Below are positions 34,942 through 42,610 of a stretch of 55,049 nt of DNA, in pieces. The first letter of the stretch is position 1. Every line of letters begins with the position of its first letter. Both the position numbers and the translations under genes were made by a program. Source of the DNA: Solirubrobacterales bacterium. GTDB taxonomy: Bacteria > Actinomycetota > Thermoleophilia > Solirubrobacterales > 70-9. The stretch is from contig JAGQUQ010000006.1 of assembly GCA_020438425.1 (NCBI GenBank), positions 1-55,049 of the forward strand. Reading direction: 5' to 3'. The notes below the pieces were generated by a model. The model saw nothing but the letters and a program-made list of their open reading frames with translations, was not told the DNA's origin and did not search any database.

Positions 34942-36060
34942 GTGAGGAACGGGAGAACCGTCAAGTACGAAAACCTGAGAATCCGGCCGTTCGGCATGCA
35001 CCCCACCCACCGGGGCTACCGGGACGTGACTCACTACCGGAAGAATCAGATCCGTTACGGGTTGGCGTTCGTGGCGATCACCGCTATCTGCTTCGCGGCA
35101 ACCCTGATCTCGTCCCCGGACACCGACTGGGCGCTTTACGCGGCAGGATGGGCGGTCGCCCTGGCCAGCGTCGGGCTCGCCCTCACCCATCCGGCCCTCT
35201 GGCTCGCGGCTCCCTTCGGCGCCCTGGGAGGAGCGATCCTGGTCCGCGCCGGCACCGACGGACTCGATGAAGGAATCGGCCCGTTGCTGCTGATCCCGGT
35301 TCTGGCGGTGGCCGTGTACGGATCCCGAAAGGCTCTGGTCGCGGTGATCGTCTGCGTGGTGGCGGCGGTCGTGGTCGCGCAGATAGCGACTGCCGAGGGC
35401 GAGGTCGGGCTGAATCCGGTCTGGAGGCAGGATCTTGTTCTGGCGGTCATGGCGACCGTGCTCGGAGTCGTAATCCAGGACCTGGTCACCCGCATGCGTC
35501 GCGAACGAAACCTTGCCGAGGAGCGGGGCCGGATCATCGAGGAGCTCGCCCTGACCGATCCCCTGACCGGAATTGACAATCGCCGCGGCTGGGAACGGGC
35601 GATCCAGCGATCGGTGGGCCAGGCCCGCCGCCACTCGCAGCCGCTCAGCCTGGCGATGCTTGATCTGGACCACTTCAAGAAGTACAACGACGCCCACGGC
35701 CATCAGGCCGGGGATGACTTCCTCCGCAGGATCGCCCTGAACTGGGAGGAGATGACCCGCATCGAAGACCACATCGCCCGCTACGGCGGCGAGGAGTTCG
35801 TGGTCACCCTCCCCAACACCGACCTCGAAGGCGCCAGGGTGATCGTCGACCGGCTCCGCGCCTCCCTGCCGCAGGAGCCGGAAGGGGATTCCGGCCGGCC
35901 GATCACCTGCTCGGCCGGAATTGCCGAGTGGAACGGCTCGGAAACGGTTCGCGAACTGGTCGGCCGGGCCGATCAGGCCCTGTACGCCGCGAAGGATGCC
36001 GGCCGGGACCGGACCGTGGTCCTGGAAACGCCGGAATCGCGGGCCGGATTCGCCGGCTGA
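34942..36060 (+). CDS. Membrane-bound diguanylate cyclase (GGDEF)
   Basis: 372 residues from GTG at 34942; ATG at 34996 is an alternative, and neither has a clear ribosome-binding site. About six TM helices lie within residues 36-182. A short helix (LVTRMRRERNLAEERGRIIE) connects to a GGDEF domain: LTDPLTGIDNRRGWE, MLDLDHFKKYNDAHGHQAGD, active site YGGEEF (G282-F286). R273-I-E-D276 five residues before it is an intact I-site for product inhibition. No EAL or HD-GYP domain. It should make c-di-GMP at the membrane. Divergent from the glycan operon, whose synthase carries the c-di-GMP-binding MshEN motif. Confidence 0.92.
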   Translation: MRNGRTVKYENLRIRPFGMHPTHRGYRDVTHYRKNQIRYGLAFVAITAICFAATLISSPDTDWALYAAGWAVALASVGLALTHPALWLAAPFGALGGAILVRAGTDGLDEGIGPLLLIPVLAVAVYGSRKALVAVIVCVVAAVVVAQIATAEGEVGLNPVWRQDLVLAVMATVLGVVIQDLVTRMRRERNLAEERGRIIEELALTDPLTGIDNRRGWERAIQRSVGQARRHSQPLSLAMLDLDHFKKYNDAHGHQAGDDFLRRIALNWEEMTRIEDHIARYGGEEFVVTLPNTDLEGARVIVDRLRASLPQEPEGDSGRPITCSAGIAEWNGSETVRELVGRADQALYAAKDAGRDRTVVLETPESRAGFAG

Positions 36061-36064
36061 ACTT

Positions 36065-36502
36065 TCAGCTGCCGGGAGTCCAGAGTTTCGAAGGACCCTG
36101 GGAACCCGGACCCTGTGGCCCGCCCGAATCCGTTCCGCCGCTCTCCTGCCCCGCTGCTTTGCCTTCTTCCGCAGCTCCGCTCTCACCACTTTTCTGGGCG
36201 TAGAGCAGCTGGACCTGGCTCAGCGGGTCGGCGATCGCCTGTCCGACTTCCGGCGGCAACAGATCGACGATCGCCCGCACCGCCTCGATCCCGATGCGCG
36301 CCTGCTCAAGGTCGACTTCATCCTCCTTGACGATGCGCCGGGCCGAGAGGTTAAGCACGCTGGCCACGGTCTGGGTCAGCAGATCCTCGACCCGGATCTC
36401 CTTCATCTGGGCTTCGAGCATGGCCCGCTCCTCATCGGTCAGAGGAGGCGGACCTCCTGCCTCGGGGTCTTCGGGAGTCGGCTGGTTCTGTTCCTCGGTC
36501 AT
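36065..36502 (-). CDS. DUF1844-like protein
   Basis: 145 residues. The central part (EIRVEDLLTQTVASVLNLSA, VDLEQARIGIEAVRAIVDLL) has the pattern of DUF1844 proteins. An acidic, Pro-rich N-terminus and a Gly/Ser/Pro tail flank it, so only ~80 residues are folded. Helical, soluble, with no catalytic motif. It is the last gene of the tsaB-to-ybdK operon, 9 bp after ybdK. Function of the family is unknown. Confidence 0.7.
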   Translation of the reverse strand: MTEEQNQPTPEDPEAGGPPPLTDEERAMLEAQMKEIRVEDLLTQTVASVLNLSARRIVKEDEVDLEQARIGIEAVRAIVDLLPPEVGQAIADPLSQVQLLYAQKSGESGAAEEGKAAGQESGGTDSGGPQGPGSQGPSKLWTPGS

Positions 36503-36511
36503 GCCTTCACC

Positions 36512-37660
36512 CTAACTGGCGAAGGTGCGGGAGGTTTCGGCCACACCGTCCCTGAAGATGTCCTCGATTGTCTTGCCGCCTTCGCACTCGTTTCGCATGC
36601 GCTGGGAACCGTTTTTCTCCGGCAGGTCGACCTCGATCCCCAGGCTGCTGCGCGCGGGCTCGGTCCACTCGATCACTTCCTCCAGCATCTGGCGGGTCTC
36701 GATCTCCCGGCGGGCGCGGAAGTCGACCATCTTGCCGTCCATCCCATAGCGGATCGCCCGCCACAGGTTCTCCTCGATCTGGCGTCCGCGCAGGGGCTCT
36801 CCGTCCACCCGGCCCTCGTCAAGGTCCACCGCCGTCTGGGCGACCGTTGCGGCGATCAGCCCGGCCAGGGCTGTCGATTCCCGGCCAGTGGTCTGGGCGT
36901 CGCAGATGCGGACCTCGACCGTGCCGAAAGCGTGGTGGGGCCGCACGCTCCACCAGAGCTGGGTGGCTTCTACGATCGAACCGAGTTCCCGCAGGTCGTC
37001 AACGAACCGGGCGTACTCTTCCCAGTCGCGGAAAGTGCCCGGCACGCCGCAGCGCGGAAAGGTCCGGGTGAAGATCTCGCTGCGGATCGAGGCCAGCCCG
37101 GAATCCTGGCGATCGAGAAAGATCGAGTTGGCGGAAGTGGCAAGCAGGATCGGCAGCATCTCCCGCATCCGGTCGCAAACGGCAATCGCCCGATCGGCCC
37201 CGTTTATTCCGACGTGAACGTGGAGGCTCCAGGTGTTGTTCCGCCGCGCCACGTAGCCGAGATCCTTCTTCAGCCGCTGGTAGTGAGGCGTGTCGATGAT
37301 CTCCTGGTCCAGATAGTTGGCCCAGGGATGGGTTCCCGTCGAAGCGAGTGCCACTCCGTGCCGCTCGGCCAGGGCAAAAAGGTGCCGACGCCGCTCAGCC
37401 TGCCGCTCGTTCGCCTCGTTCATCGAGCTCGAACGGCCCGAACGGATCTCGATCTCGGAAGCGATCAGTTCGCCGGCGGCCGACTCTGCCAGCACCGGGT
37501 CCTCGCGGGCGGCGGCGTAGAGCTCGGGGAAGCGATCGACCAGTTCGAGTGATTCGGGATCGACGATCGCGAACTCCTCTTCCAGCCCGATCGTGAAATC
37601 GGTCGAGGCCTCGAAGACCTCCCGCACCGCATCCATTTCAAGCAGACCGTGGTCGGACAA
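36512..37660 (-). CDS. ybdK: Carboxylate-amine ligase, YbdK-type (GCS2 family)
   Basis: 382 residues. FTIGLEEEFAIVDPES is the GCS2 N-terminal ATP/Glu-binding strand. ELIASEIEIRSG, ALASTGTHPWANY, NTWSLHVHVGIN, LPILLATSANSIFLDRQDSG and AFGTVEVRICDAQTT follow in the usual order. The family has glutamate-cysteine ligase activity in vitro in some members, but many actinobacterial homologues have unknown acceptors. It lies two bases after rex and is co-transcribed with a glutaredoxin-like gene, which points to thiol or redox metabolism. Cytosolic. Confidence 0.88.
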   Translation of the reverse strand: MSDHGLLEMDAVREVFEASTDFTIGLEEEFAIVDPESLELVDRFPELYAAAREDPVLAESAAGELIASEIEIRSGRSSSMNEANERQAERRRHLFALAERHGVALASTGTHPWANYLDQEIIDTPHYQRLKKDLGYVARRNNTWSLHVHVGINGADRAIAVCDRMREMLPILLATSANSIFLDRQDSGLASIRSEIFTRTFPRCGVPGTFRDWEEYARFVDDLRELGSIVEATQLWWSVRPHHAFGTVEVRICDAQTTGRESTALAGLIAATVAQTAVDLDEGRVDGEPLRGRQIEENLWRAIRYGMDGKMVDFRARREIETRQMLEEVIEWTEPARSSLGIEVDLPEKNGSQRMRNECEGGKTIEDIFRDGVAETSRTFAS

Positions 37661-37662
37661 TC

Positions 37663-38331
37663 TCAGGACAGATAGAAGTAAAGGGCGTAGAGCAGGTCGA
37701 CGGCAGGGCTTGAAGTGTGGACCGTGACCTCGGGAGGAACCTGGAGCAGCTGCTCCGTGTAGTTGAAGATCACGGTCACGCCGGCTTCGACCAGCCCGTC
37801 GGCGACCTCCTGGGCGGCTGCCGATGGCACCGCAAGCACACCGACCACGATTGCCTCCTCTTCGACCGCGTCGCCAAGCTCGGCGAAATCGCGGACGGTG
37901 AGCTGGCCGACCTGCTTGCCGATCATTTCCGGGTCGACGTCAAAGAGCGAGACGATCGTGAAGCCGTGGTCGGCGAAGACATCCGAGCCGGCGATGGCCT
38001 GACCCAGCTTGCCGGCCCCGAAGAGGGCGATGTTGTGCTGGCCGGCCGTCCGCATGATCTTGCGGATCTCTTCGATCAGGTAATCGATCCGGTAACCGAC
38101 CCCGCGCTTTCCGAACTTTCCGAAACCGGACAGATCGCGCCGGATCTGGGTCGGATTGATGTGGGTGTACTCGGAGAGCTCCTGCGAGCTGATCGTCTCC
38201 CGACCCATCTTGCGCGCCTGAATCAGAACCTGGAGGTACCTGGAAAGCCGCGCGGCAACGCCGAGGGCCAGGCGTTCTCCCTCGCCGACGAGCAACGGAT
38301 TGACAGAGCGGGACTTGGGAGTTTGTGACAT
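37663..38331 (-). CDS. rex: Redox-sensing transcriptional repressor Rex
   Basis: 222 residues. An N-terminal winged helix (LSRYLQVLIQARKMGRETIS, SQELSEYTHINPTQIRRDLS, GKFGKRGVGYRIDYL) is followed by a Rossmann domain with IALFGAGKLGQAIAG, FTIVSLFDVDPEMIGKQVG and a C-terminal swap helix (SPAVDLLYALYFYLS). Rex senses the NADH/NAD+ ratio and represses respiratory and fermentative genes when NADH is low. Its own start codon lies within a sequence resembling half of a Rex site (38323-38341). Placed between glutaredoxin and ybdK genes. Confidence 0.95.
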   Translation of the reverse strand: MSQTPKSRSVNPLLVGEGERLALGVAARLSRYLQVLIQARKMGRETISSQELSEYTHINPTQIRRDLSGFGKFGKRGVGYRIDYLIEEIRKIMRTAGQHNIALFGAGKLGQAIAGSDVFADHGFTIVSLFDVDPEMIGKQVGQLTVRDFAELGDAVEEEAIVVGVLAVPSAAAQEVADGLVEAGVTVIFNYTEQLLQVPPEVTVHTSSPAVDLLYALYFYLS

Positions 38332-38341
38332 CTGGCTACAA
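38323..38341. promoter_or_regulatory. Possible Rex operator over the rex start
   Basis: TTGTGACATCTGGCTACAA resembles the Rex consensus TTGTGAA-N4-TTCACAA: the left half is good, the right half has one mismatch and the total length is one base longer. It covers the rex start codon at 38331, so binding would be autoregulatory. Weak evidence. Confidence 0.25.
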
Positions 38342-38352
38342 GCGTACCCGTC

Positions 38353-38619
38353 TCAGCCCGCGCCCTCTGACCGGTCGGAAAAAGCCGCCTCGAAGAGCTC
38401 ACTGTCGAATGCCAAGTCAGAGATGTCCCGGCCATCGATTCGAATCACGGGAATCCGCTCCAGATAGCGGCGGTGAAGTTCATCGTCCTTTTCGATATCG
38501 ATCAGTTCGACCTCGATCCGGGGCTCCTCCGGCAACCGTTCCCCCAGCCACTCCCGCAGTTCGCCGATCGCCTCCTCGCAGAGGTGACAACCGGGACGGG
38601 TCAGGACCGAAACGTTCAA
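38353..38619 (-). CDS. Glutaredoxin-like thiol-disulfide protein
   Basis: 88 residues. The redox motif is C-H-L-C in VLTRPGCHLCEEAIGELREW. The fold ends with RIPVIRIDGRDISDLAFDSE, containing the cis-Pro V-P equivalent (IPVI). This matches the DUF836/glutaredoxin-2-like family. It probably reduces protein disulfides in the cytosol. It overlaps tsaD by four bases and precedes rex by 21 bp, so redox sensing and thiol repair are expressed together. Confidence 0.85.
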   Translation of the reverse strand: MNVSVLTRPGCHLCEEAIGELREWLGERLPEEPRIEVELIDIEKDDELHRRYLERIPVIRIDGRDISDLAFDSELFEAAFSDRSEGAG

Positions 38620-39620
38620 CGGCTGCCCCGCGGGCCGGTCGCGAAAGCATCGAAACCGACGTATTCCGGGTACGGGAGGGCCCGGGTGAACCGGGCGGCG
38701 CTGCCGATCATCGCCGCGTTGTCGGTGCAGAGCTCCCGGCTGACTTCCTTGAAGGGAATTCCCCGCTCCCGGCAGAGCGTGGCGACCGCTTCACGCAGGG
38801 GTCCGTTCGCCGCGACACCGCCACCCAATGCCACCGCCGGCCAATCACCGTCATCAAGCGCCCGACCGAGCTTGGTCACGAGCTGGTTCACGATTGCCGC
38901 CTGGAAGCCGGCCGCCAGATCTGCCGCCCGCTCCGCGACTCCCTCCTCCCCCAGGTCCCGGCCGATGTAGACCAGCGCCGTCTTCAATCCGCTGAAGCTG
39001 AAATCGAGTCCGGGGTCACGACTCATCGCCACCGGAAAGGTGAAGGCGCCAGGATCGCCTGTGGCGGCCAGCCGCTCGAGTCCGGGGCCTCCCGGGAAGC
39101 CCAGTCCCAGCATCCGGGCGGCCTTGTCGATCGCTTCCCCGGCCGCGTCGTCCAGGGTTTCCCCCAGCACTTCGAAACCCGCGTGATCCCTGACCCCGGC
39201 CAGCATCGTGTGACCGCCCGAAGCGATCAGGCAGAGGAACGGGGGCTCGAGCGGATCCGGTTCCAGGAAATTTGCGGCAACGTGACCGTGCAGGTGATCG
39301 GTGGGGATCAGGGGAATCCGGCGTGGTGCCGCGATTGCCTTGGCGGTGCTGAGCCCGACCAGGAGGGCACCGATGAGTCCGGGGCCGGCGGTGACAGCGA
39401 CCGAGTCCAGATCATCCATGCCTGTTTCCGCCCCGGCGAGGGCCGCCTCGACGACCGGCACCACCAGGTCTAGGTGGTGCCGGGAAGCGACTTCGGGGAC
39501 GACTCCCCCGTACCGCTCGTGATCGGCCTGCGAGGAGATCACGTTCGAAAGCACGACCGGGCCGTCGAGAACGGCCGCACAGGTGTCGTCGCAGGAAGTC
39601 TCGATTGCCAGCTGGGGCAT
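38616..39620 (-). CDS. tsaD: tRNA N6-adenosine threonylcarbamoyltransferase TsaD
   Basis: 334 residues, normal length. The ASKHA N-terminus is LAIETSCDDTCAAVL. The metal-binding motif is HLHGH (TDHLHGHVAANF). It has ASGGHTML, ETLDDAAGEAIDKAARMLGL, DFSFSGLKTALV, ALGGGVAANGPLREA and CTDNAAMIG. TsaD transfers the threonylcarbamoyl group to A37 of ANN-decoding tRNAs, working with TsaB and TsaE. tsaB and rimI lie immediately upstream in the same operon. Confidence 0.97.
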   Translation of the reverse strand: MPQLAIETSCDDTCAAVLDGPVVLSNVISSQADHERYGGVVPEVASRHHLDLVVPVVEAALAGAETGMDDLDSVAVTAGPGLIGALLVGLSTAKAIAAPRRIPLIPTDHLHGHVAANFLEPDPLEPPFLCLIASGGHTMLAGVRDHAGFEVLGETLDDAAGEAIDKAARMLGLGFPGGPGLERLAATGDPGAFTFPVAMSRDPGLDFSFSGLKTALVYIGRDLGEEGVAERAADLAAGFQAAIVNQLVTKLGRALDDGDWPAVALGGGVAANGPLREAVATLCRERGIPFKEVSRELCTDNAAMIGSAARFTRALPYPEYVGFDAFATGPRGSR

Positions 39621-40171
39621 CAGCCGACGGGAACACCGGCCCGGGCCGGGTCACCCTTCCACATGATCAGCGCGTCCTCGCCATTGTCCGGGTAGTAGGC
39701 CTTGCGGAGGCCAAAGGAGCGGAACCCGAGTCGCTCGTAAAGCTCGATCGCGGACCGGTTGGTGGGTCGAACCTCGAGCGTGACGGGATCCCGTCCGATC
39801 CGGTCCAGCGCTTCCGTAATCAGCCGGGAAGCGATTCCGCGGCGACGCTGCTCGGGGGCGATAGCGATGTTCATCAGGTGCCAGGCCCGGTCAAACCGGG
39901 ACATCACCAGGTAACCGACGACCCTGGTGTCTTCGACCGCGGCCAGCCCGATCGTGTCCGGCTTCGACAACTCCAGGGCAAACATGCCGACCGACCACGG
40001 ACTCGGAAACGAACGACGTTCGATCGAGATGACCGGAGGCAGGTCGGGGTAGTCGAGTTCGCGGACCTCGATCGAGTCGTACCCGGCCCCGAAGAAGCCG
40101 GGCTCATCCTCGGCCGGAGGTGCCTGTTCTGTGGTCGGTCTTGCCGTCTCGTTCAAGCCAGAGTTGGGCAT
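39620..40171 (-). CDS. rimI: Ribosomal protein S18 alanine N-acetyltransferase-like GNAT
   Basis: 183 residues. The GNAT core has VISIERRSFPSPWSVGMFA, VVGYLVMSRFDRAWHLMNIA, the acetyl-CoA loop Q-R-R-R-G-I-A (IAPEQRRRGIASRLITEALD), and LEVRPTNRSAIELYERLGFR. The order and its place between tsaB and tsaD identify RimI. The first ~25 residues (ETARPTTEQAPPAEDEPGFF) are an unusual disordered leader that overlaps the tsaB C-terminus by 68 bases; no later start codon is in frame before the domain. S18 as the substrate is inferred by family. Confidence 0.9.
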   Translation of the reverse strand: MPNSGLNETARPTTEQAPPAEDEPGFFGAGYDSIEVRELDYPDLPPVISIERRSFPSPWSVGMFALELSKPDTIGLAAVEDTRVVGYLVMSRFDRAWHLMNIAIAPEQRRRGIASRLITEALDRIGRDPVTLEVRPTNRSAIELYERLGFRSFGLRKAYYPDNGEDALIMWKGDPARAGVPVG

Positions 40172-40865
40172 CGGGGATTCGCAGGTAGAGGGGTTTGAGG
40201 GTTTCCGGTCCGGTCGCTTCCAGACTCGCTCCCAGTTCGCAGAGGGAGCGCCCGGCCAACCGGTGGACCGGTGATCCGTCCGGCTCTGTTTCTAACCCGG
40301 CCCGGAGCAATTCGCTTCGGAATCGTATCGCCCCCGGTCCGGCGGAAATCGGGAGTGACCTCCGCGAGGCGATCTCCTGCAGCCGCTCGACCAGTTCGAC
40401 CGGACCGCAGACGAAGGGGTCTTCGAGCGGGTTTCCCTCACCGTCGTGGAGTCCGCCGAAGACCTCGCCGCGCCGGGCATCGATCAGGGGCATCACCATG
40501 CCGGCACCGGCGATGGCGGCGCCGATCGAGCGGGCAAGTGCCGAAAGGGTCGGGACCCCGACCGGCGTGATCCCGGTCGAAGCAGCCAGTCCGGCGGCGG
40601 TTGCCACTCCGATCCGGATGCCGGTGAATGTGCCCGGGCCGATTCCTGCCGCGATCCTTTCCACCCTGTCCCAGCCACCAAGCGACTCCGCCGCCTCCCC
40701 CGCCGCTCCCAGCAGGGCCTGGCTGTGCACCGGGCGCCCGTCCGGCGGGAACACCCGTTCGAAGACGATCCGGCCGGCATCGGCCGCCGCCACGACGGTG
40801 TCATCAGTCGCGGTGTCGAAGCCAACCACTCTCAAAGCGAACCCCGATAGGCTGGCCTCACCCAA
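40104..40865 (-). CDS. tsaB: tRNA threonylcarbamoyladenosine biosynthesis protein TsaB
   Basis: 253 residues. The N-terminal VVGFDTATDDTVVAAADAGR is the TsaB version of the ASKHA strand. RPVHSQALLGAAGEAAESLG, IGPGTFTGIRIGVATAAGLA and MPLIDARRGEVFGGLHDG are characteristic. TsaB is the inactive TsaD paralogue that forms the TsaBD scaffold for t6A synthesis. It heads the operon tsaB-rimI-tsaD-grx-rex-ybdK-DUF1844. Its start is divergent from the small lipoprotein at 40902, with 36 bp between. Confidence 0.94.
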   Translation of the reverse strand: MGEASLSGFALRVVGFDTATDDTVVAAADAGRIVFERVFPPDGRPVHSQALLGAAGEAAESLGGWDRVERIAAGIGPGTFTGIRIGVATAAGLAASTGITPVGVPTLSALARSIGAAIAGAGMVMPLIDARRGEVFGGLHDGEGNPLEDPFVCGPVELVERLQEIASRRSLPISAGPGAIRFRSELLRAGLETEPDGSPVHRLAGRSLCELGASLEATGPETLKPLYLRIPDAQLWLERDGKTDHRTGTSGRG

Positions 40866-40901
40866 GAGGAGTCCACCGCAGTAACAACGACTGGAGAAAG
40901 A

Positions 40902-41240
40902 TTGATGATCGGAAACAGGAAACTCGGCACGACTTTGGCCATTCTCGCAGTAGCGGGACTCGGTGTTTTCGCCGCCGGCTGCGGTGACTCGAACGAGGAC
41001 CAGGTCAACGAGGCGCTCGACAACGTGAACAAGCAGCTCGAAGAGGCCAACCAGAACACCCAGGAAGCCCTCGACCAGGCGAACGAGCAGCTCGACCAGG
41101 CCGGCCAGAACGCCCAGGACCAGCTCGATCAGGCCCAGAAGCAGCTTGATGAAGCGAACGCGCAGGGCAAGGTCGATGACGCCCAGAAGCAGCTCGACGA
41201 TATTCAGAAGCAGGTCGAAGACGCGATGAACGGGCAGTAG
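40902..41240 (+). CDS. Small coiled-coil lipoprotein
   Basis: 112 residues from ATG ATG at 40902/40905, with GGAG upstream. The leader is KLGTTLAILAVAGLGVFAAGC with lipobox AAGC. The mature ~80 residues are almost entirely Ala/Gln/Asn/Asp/Leu: repeated LDQA, Q-x-x-LDxA units with a near 11-residue period (ANEQLDQAGQN, AQDQLDQAQKQ, LDEANAQGKV, DDAQKQLDDIQKQ). This suggests a long coiled coil, as in Lpp-like outer-surface rods. It sits on the opposite strand between tsaE and tsaB. Function unknown; a structural envelope role is inferred. Confidence 0.75.
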   Translation: MMIGNRKLGTTLAILAVAGLGVFAAGCGDSNEDQVNEALDNVNKQLEEANQNTQEALDQANEQLDQAGQNAQDQLDQAQKQLDEANAQGKVDDAQKQLDDIQKQVEDAMNGQ

Positions 41241-41263
41241 TCCGGACCCCGAACGACCGGCGG

Positions 41264-41725
41264 TCAGGACTCGATTCTGATCCTCCGGCTTTCCGAATCG
41301 ATGTGATCGATGGCCACCCGGAAGACCCGGGTGGCCATTTCACTTAATTCGTAGCTTGCTCCGCCCGGCCACTCGACGAAGCTGACCCGGTCGGGACCGA
41401 AATACTCGGCCAGCAGCCCCGGATCTTCGTCTTCGAGCCCGCCGAGTCGGTAGAGGTCAAGGTGGGCAACCGGCATTCGCTGGGCCGGACCTTCGTAAAG
41501 CCGCCCGATCGTGAAGGTCGGCGAGGGAATCGCCCCGGCCACGCCCAGTTCACGCATCGCCGCCCTGATCAGGGTCGACTTGCCGGCCCCCACCTCTCCG
41601 TTGACCAGGACGAGGTCACCGGGCGCAAGGCGGGAAGCGAGATCCCGGCCGGTCGCCTCGGTCGCCTCCGACCCCTTGGCGGTGACCTCCCCGGCTCTGT
41701 GACGCATTTCCGGGTCGCCCGACAT
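41264..41725 (-). CDS. tsaE: tRNA threonylcarbamoyladenosine biosynthesis ATPase TsaE
   Basis: 153 residues. P-loop GEVGAGKSTLIRA (the TsaE G-x-x-G-x-GKTT-like motif), PSPTFTIGRLYEG, HLDLYRLGGLEDE and VSFVEWPGG are in family order. TsaE drives the TsaBD complex through ATP hydrolysis during t6A synthesis. ATG at 41725 lies within the perfect palindrome CCGACATGTCGG (41719-41730). It is separated from tsaB by the divergent lipoprotein gene, so it probably has its own promoter. Confidence 0.93.
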   Translation of the reverse strand: MSGDPEMRHRAGEVTAKGSEATEATGRDLASRLAPGDLVLVNGEVGAGKSTLIRAAMRELGVAGAIPSPTFTIGRLYEGPAQRMPVAHLDLYRLGGLEDEDPGLLAEYFGPDRVSFVEWPGGASYELSEMATRVFRVAIDHIDSESRRIRIES

Positions 41726-41741
41726 GTCGGCAGCCTATAAT
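41719..41741 (+). promoter_or_regulatory. Pantothenate operon promoter with overlapping palindrome
   Basis: A perfect -10 box TATAAT at 41736-41741 faces the pan genes. A 12-bp palindrome CCGACATGTCGG (41719-41730) overlaps the expected -35/spacer region and the tsaE start codon on the other strand. A factor bound there could control both directions. The -35 hexamer is not clear. Confidence 0.55.
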
Positions 41742-41848
41742 TGCTGTTGGCCGCCACCCGTACTGCGGGGGTGGACCTGACAGCAGGAACGCAGCAGACA
41801 ACCGACTCGATCCGTCTGGTATCGCCGAAAGGGAACTGGAACGGCAAC
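41742..41848 (+). promoter_or_regulatory. Structured leader upstream of the pantothenate operon
   Basis: About 100 bases between the TATAAT and the ATG at 41849. Hairpins: CCACCC (41754-41759) with GGGTGG (41769-41774), enclosed by TGCTGT (41742-41747) with ACAGCA (41780-41785), then CAGAC (41795-41799) with GTCTG (41814-41818). The outer arm starts before the likely transcription start (~41748), so only the inner stems would be in RNA from this promoter. It does not match a riboswitch class I know. Confidence 0.35.
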
Positions 41849-42610
41849 ATGAAAGCTTCAGACAGAGCGCCAGGTGCGCCCGTGCTCATCGGCCCGGGCC
41901 GGGTCGGTATGTCCCTGACCGCTGCCGGACGCGGTTCGGGTCTCGATTTCGAGTTGCGGGATCGCTCCGCCGGCCTCGGAGACCTTGCCGGACGAACCGT
42001 ACTGCTCTGCGTTCCGGATTCGGAGATCGCCCCGCTCGCCGGGCAGATCGGCAGGAGCGGCGCTTCCCCGGCCCTGATCGGACACACCAGCGGTGCCACG
42101 GCCCTGAGCTCACTTTCCGGGGCCGGTGCCGGGGGAACTTTTTCCGTTCATCCGCTCCAGACAGTTCCGGACGGCAGGACGGACCTGACCGGTTGTCCGG
42201 CCGCGATCGCCGGTAGCACTCCGGAGGCACTTGAAATGGCCGGACGATTGGCGACAATGACCGGCATGAGTCCCTTCACGATTTCCGAAGAGGACCGGGC
42301 CACCTACCACGCGGCGGCCAGCATCGCATCCAATTTCCTGGTGACGATCGAAGAGACGGCAGCGGAGGTTCTCGGCGGGATTGAAGTCGAGAACCCGCGT
42401 GAAGTGCTCGAGCCGCTGATCCGGCGCAGCCTCGACAACTGGATCGCCCGGGGACCGGAGGCGCTGACCGGACCGATCGCCCGGGGTGACGAGGCCACGG
42501 TGGAGGCCCACCGCGAAGCCTTGTCCGCATCCCGGCCCGACCTGCTCTCTTTCTACGACGCGCTCGCCGAGCGGACCCGGGCGGTAGCGGCCGGAAGGAC
42601 GCGGGCATGA
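41849..42610 (+). CDS. DUF2520 / Rossmann-like oxidoreductase of the pan operon
   Basis: 253 residues from ATG at 41849, with AAGGGA upstream; the frame is open further 5'. The Rossmann-like start is APVLIGPGRVGMSLTAAG, followed by TVLLCVPDSEIAPLAGQIG, ALIGHTSGATALSSL and FSVHPLQTVPDG. The C-terminal helical DUF2520 domain includes YHAAASIASNFLVTIEETAA and ALTGPIARGDEATVEAHREA. The fold is that of ketopantoate reductase or pyrroline-5-carboxylate reductase. Overlapping panC by four bases, it may supply a ketopantoate-reductase-type step; this is inferred from context, not shown. Confidence 0.8.
   Translation: MKASDRAPGAPVLIGPGRVGMSLTAAGRGSGLDFELRDRSAGLGDLAGRTVLLCVPDSEIAPLAGQIGRSGASPALIGHTSGATALSSLSGAGAGGTFSVHPLQTVPDGRTDLTGCPAAIAGSTPEALEMAGRLATMTGMSPFTISEEDRATYHAAASIASNFLVTIEETAAEVLGGIEVENPREVLEPLIRRSLDNWIARGPEALTGPIARGDEATVEAHREALSASRPDLLSFYDALAERTRAVAAGRTRA

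Noticed and set aside
35921-37552. 543-residue plus-strand open frame
   Set aside because: Overlaps the end of the cyclase and is antisense to DUF1844 and ybdK, which have clear motifs.
41748-41848. Resemblance of the pan leader to small SRP RNA
   Set aside because: The GGTCAGG..GGAAGGxAGCAGCC core is not present; only short GCAGCAG and CCTGAC words match.
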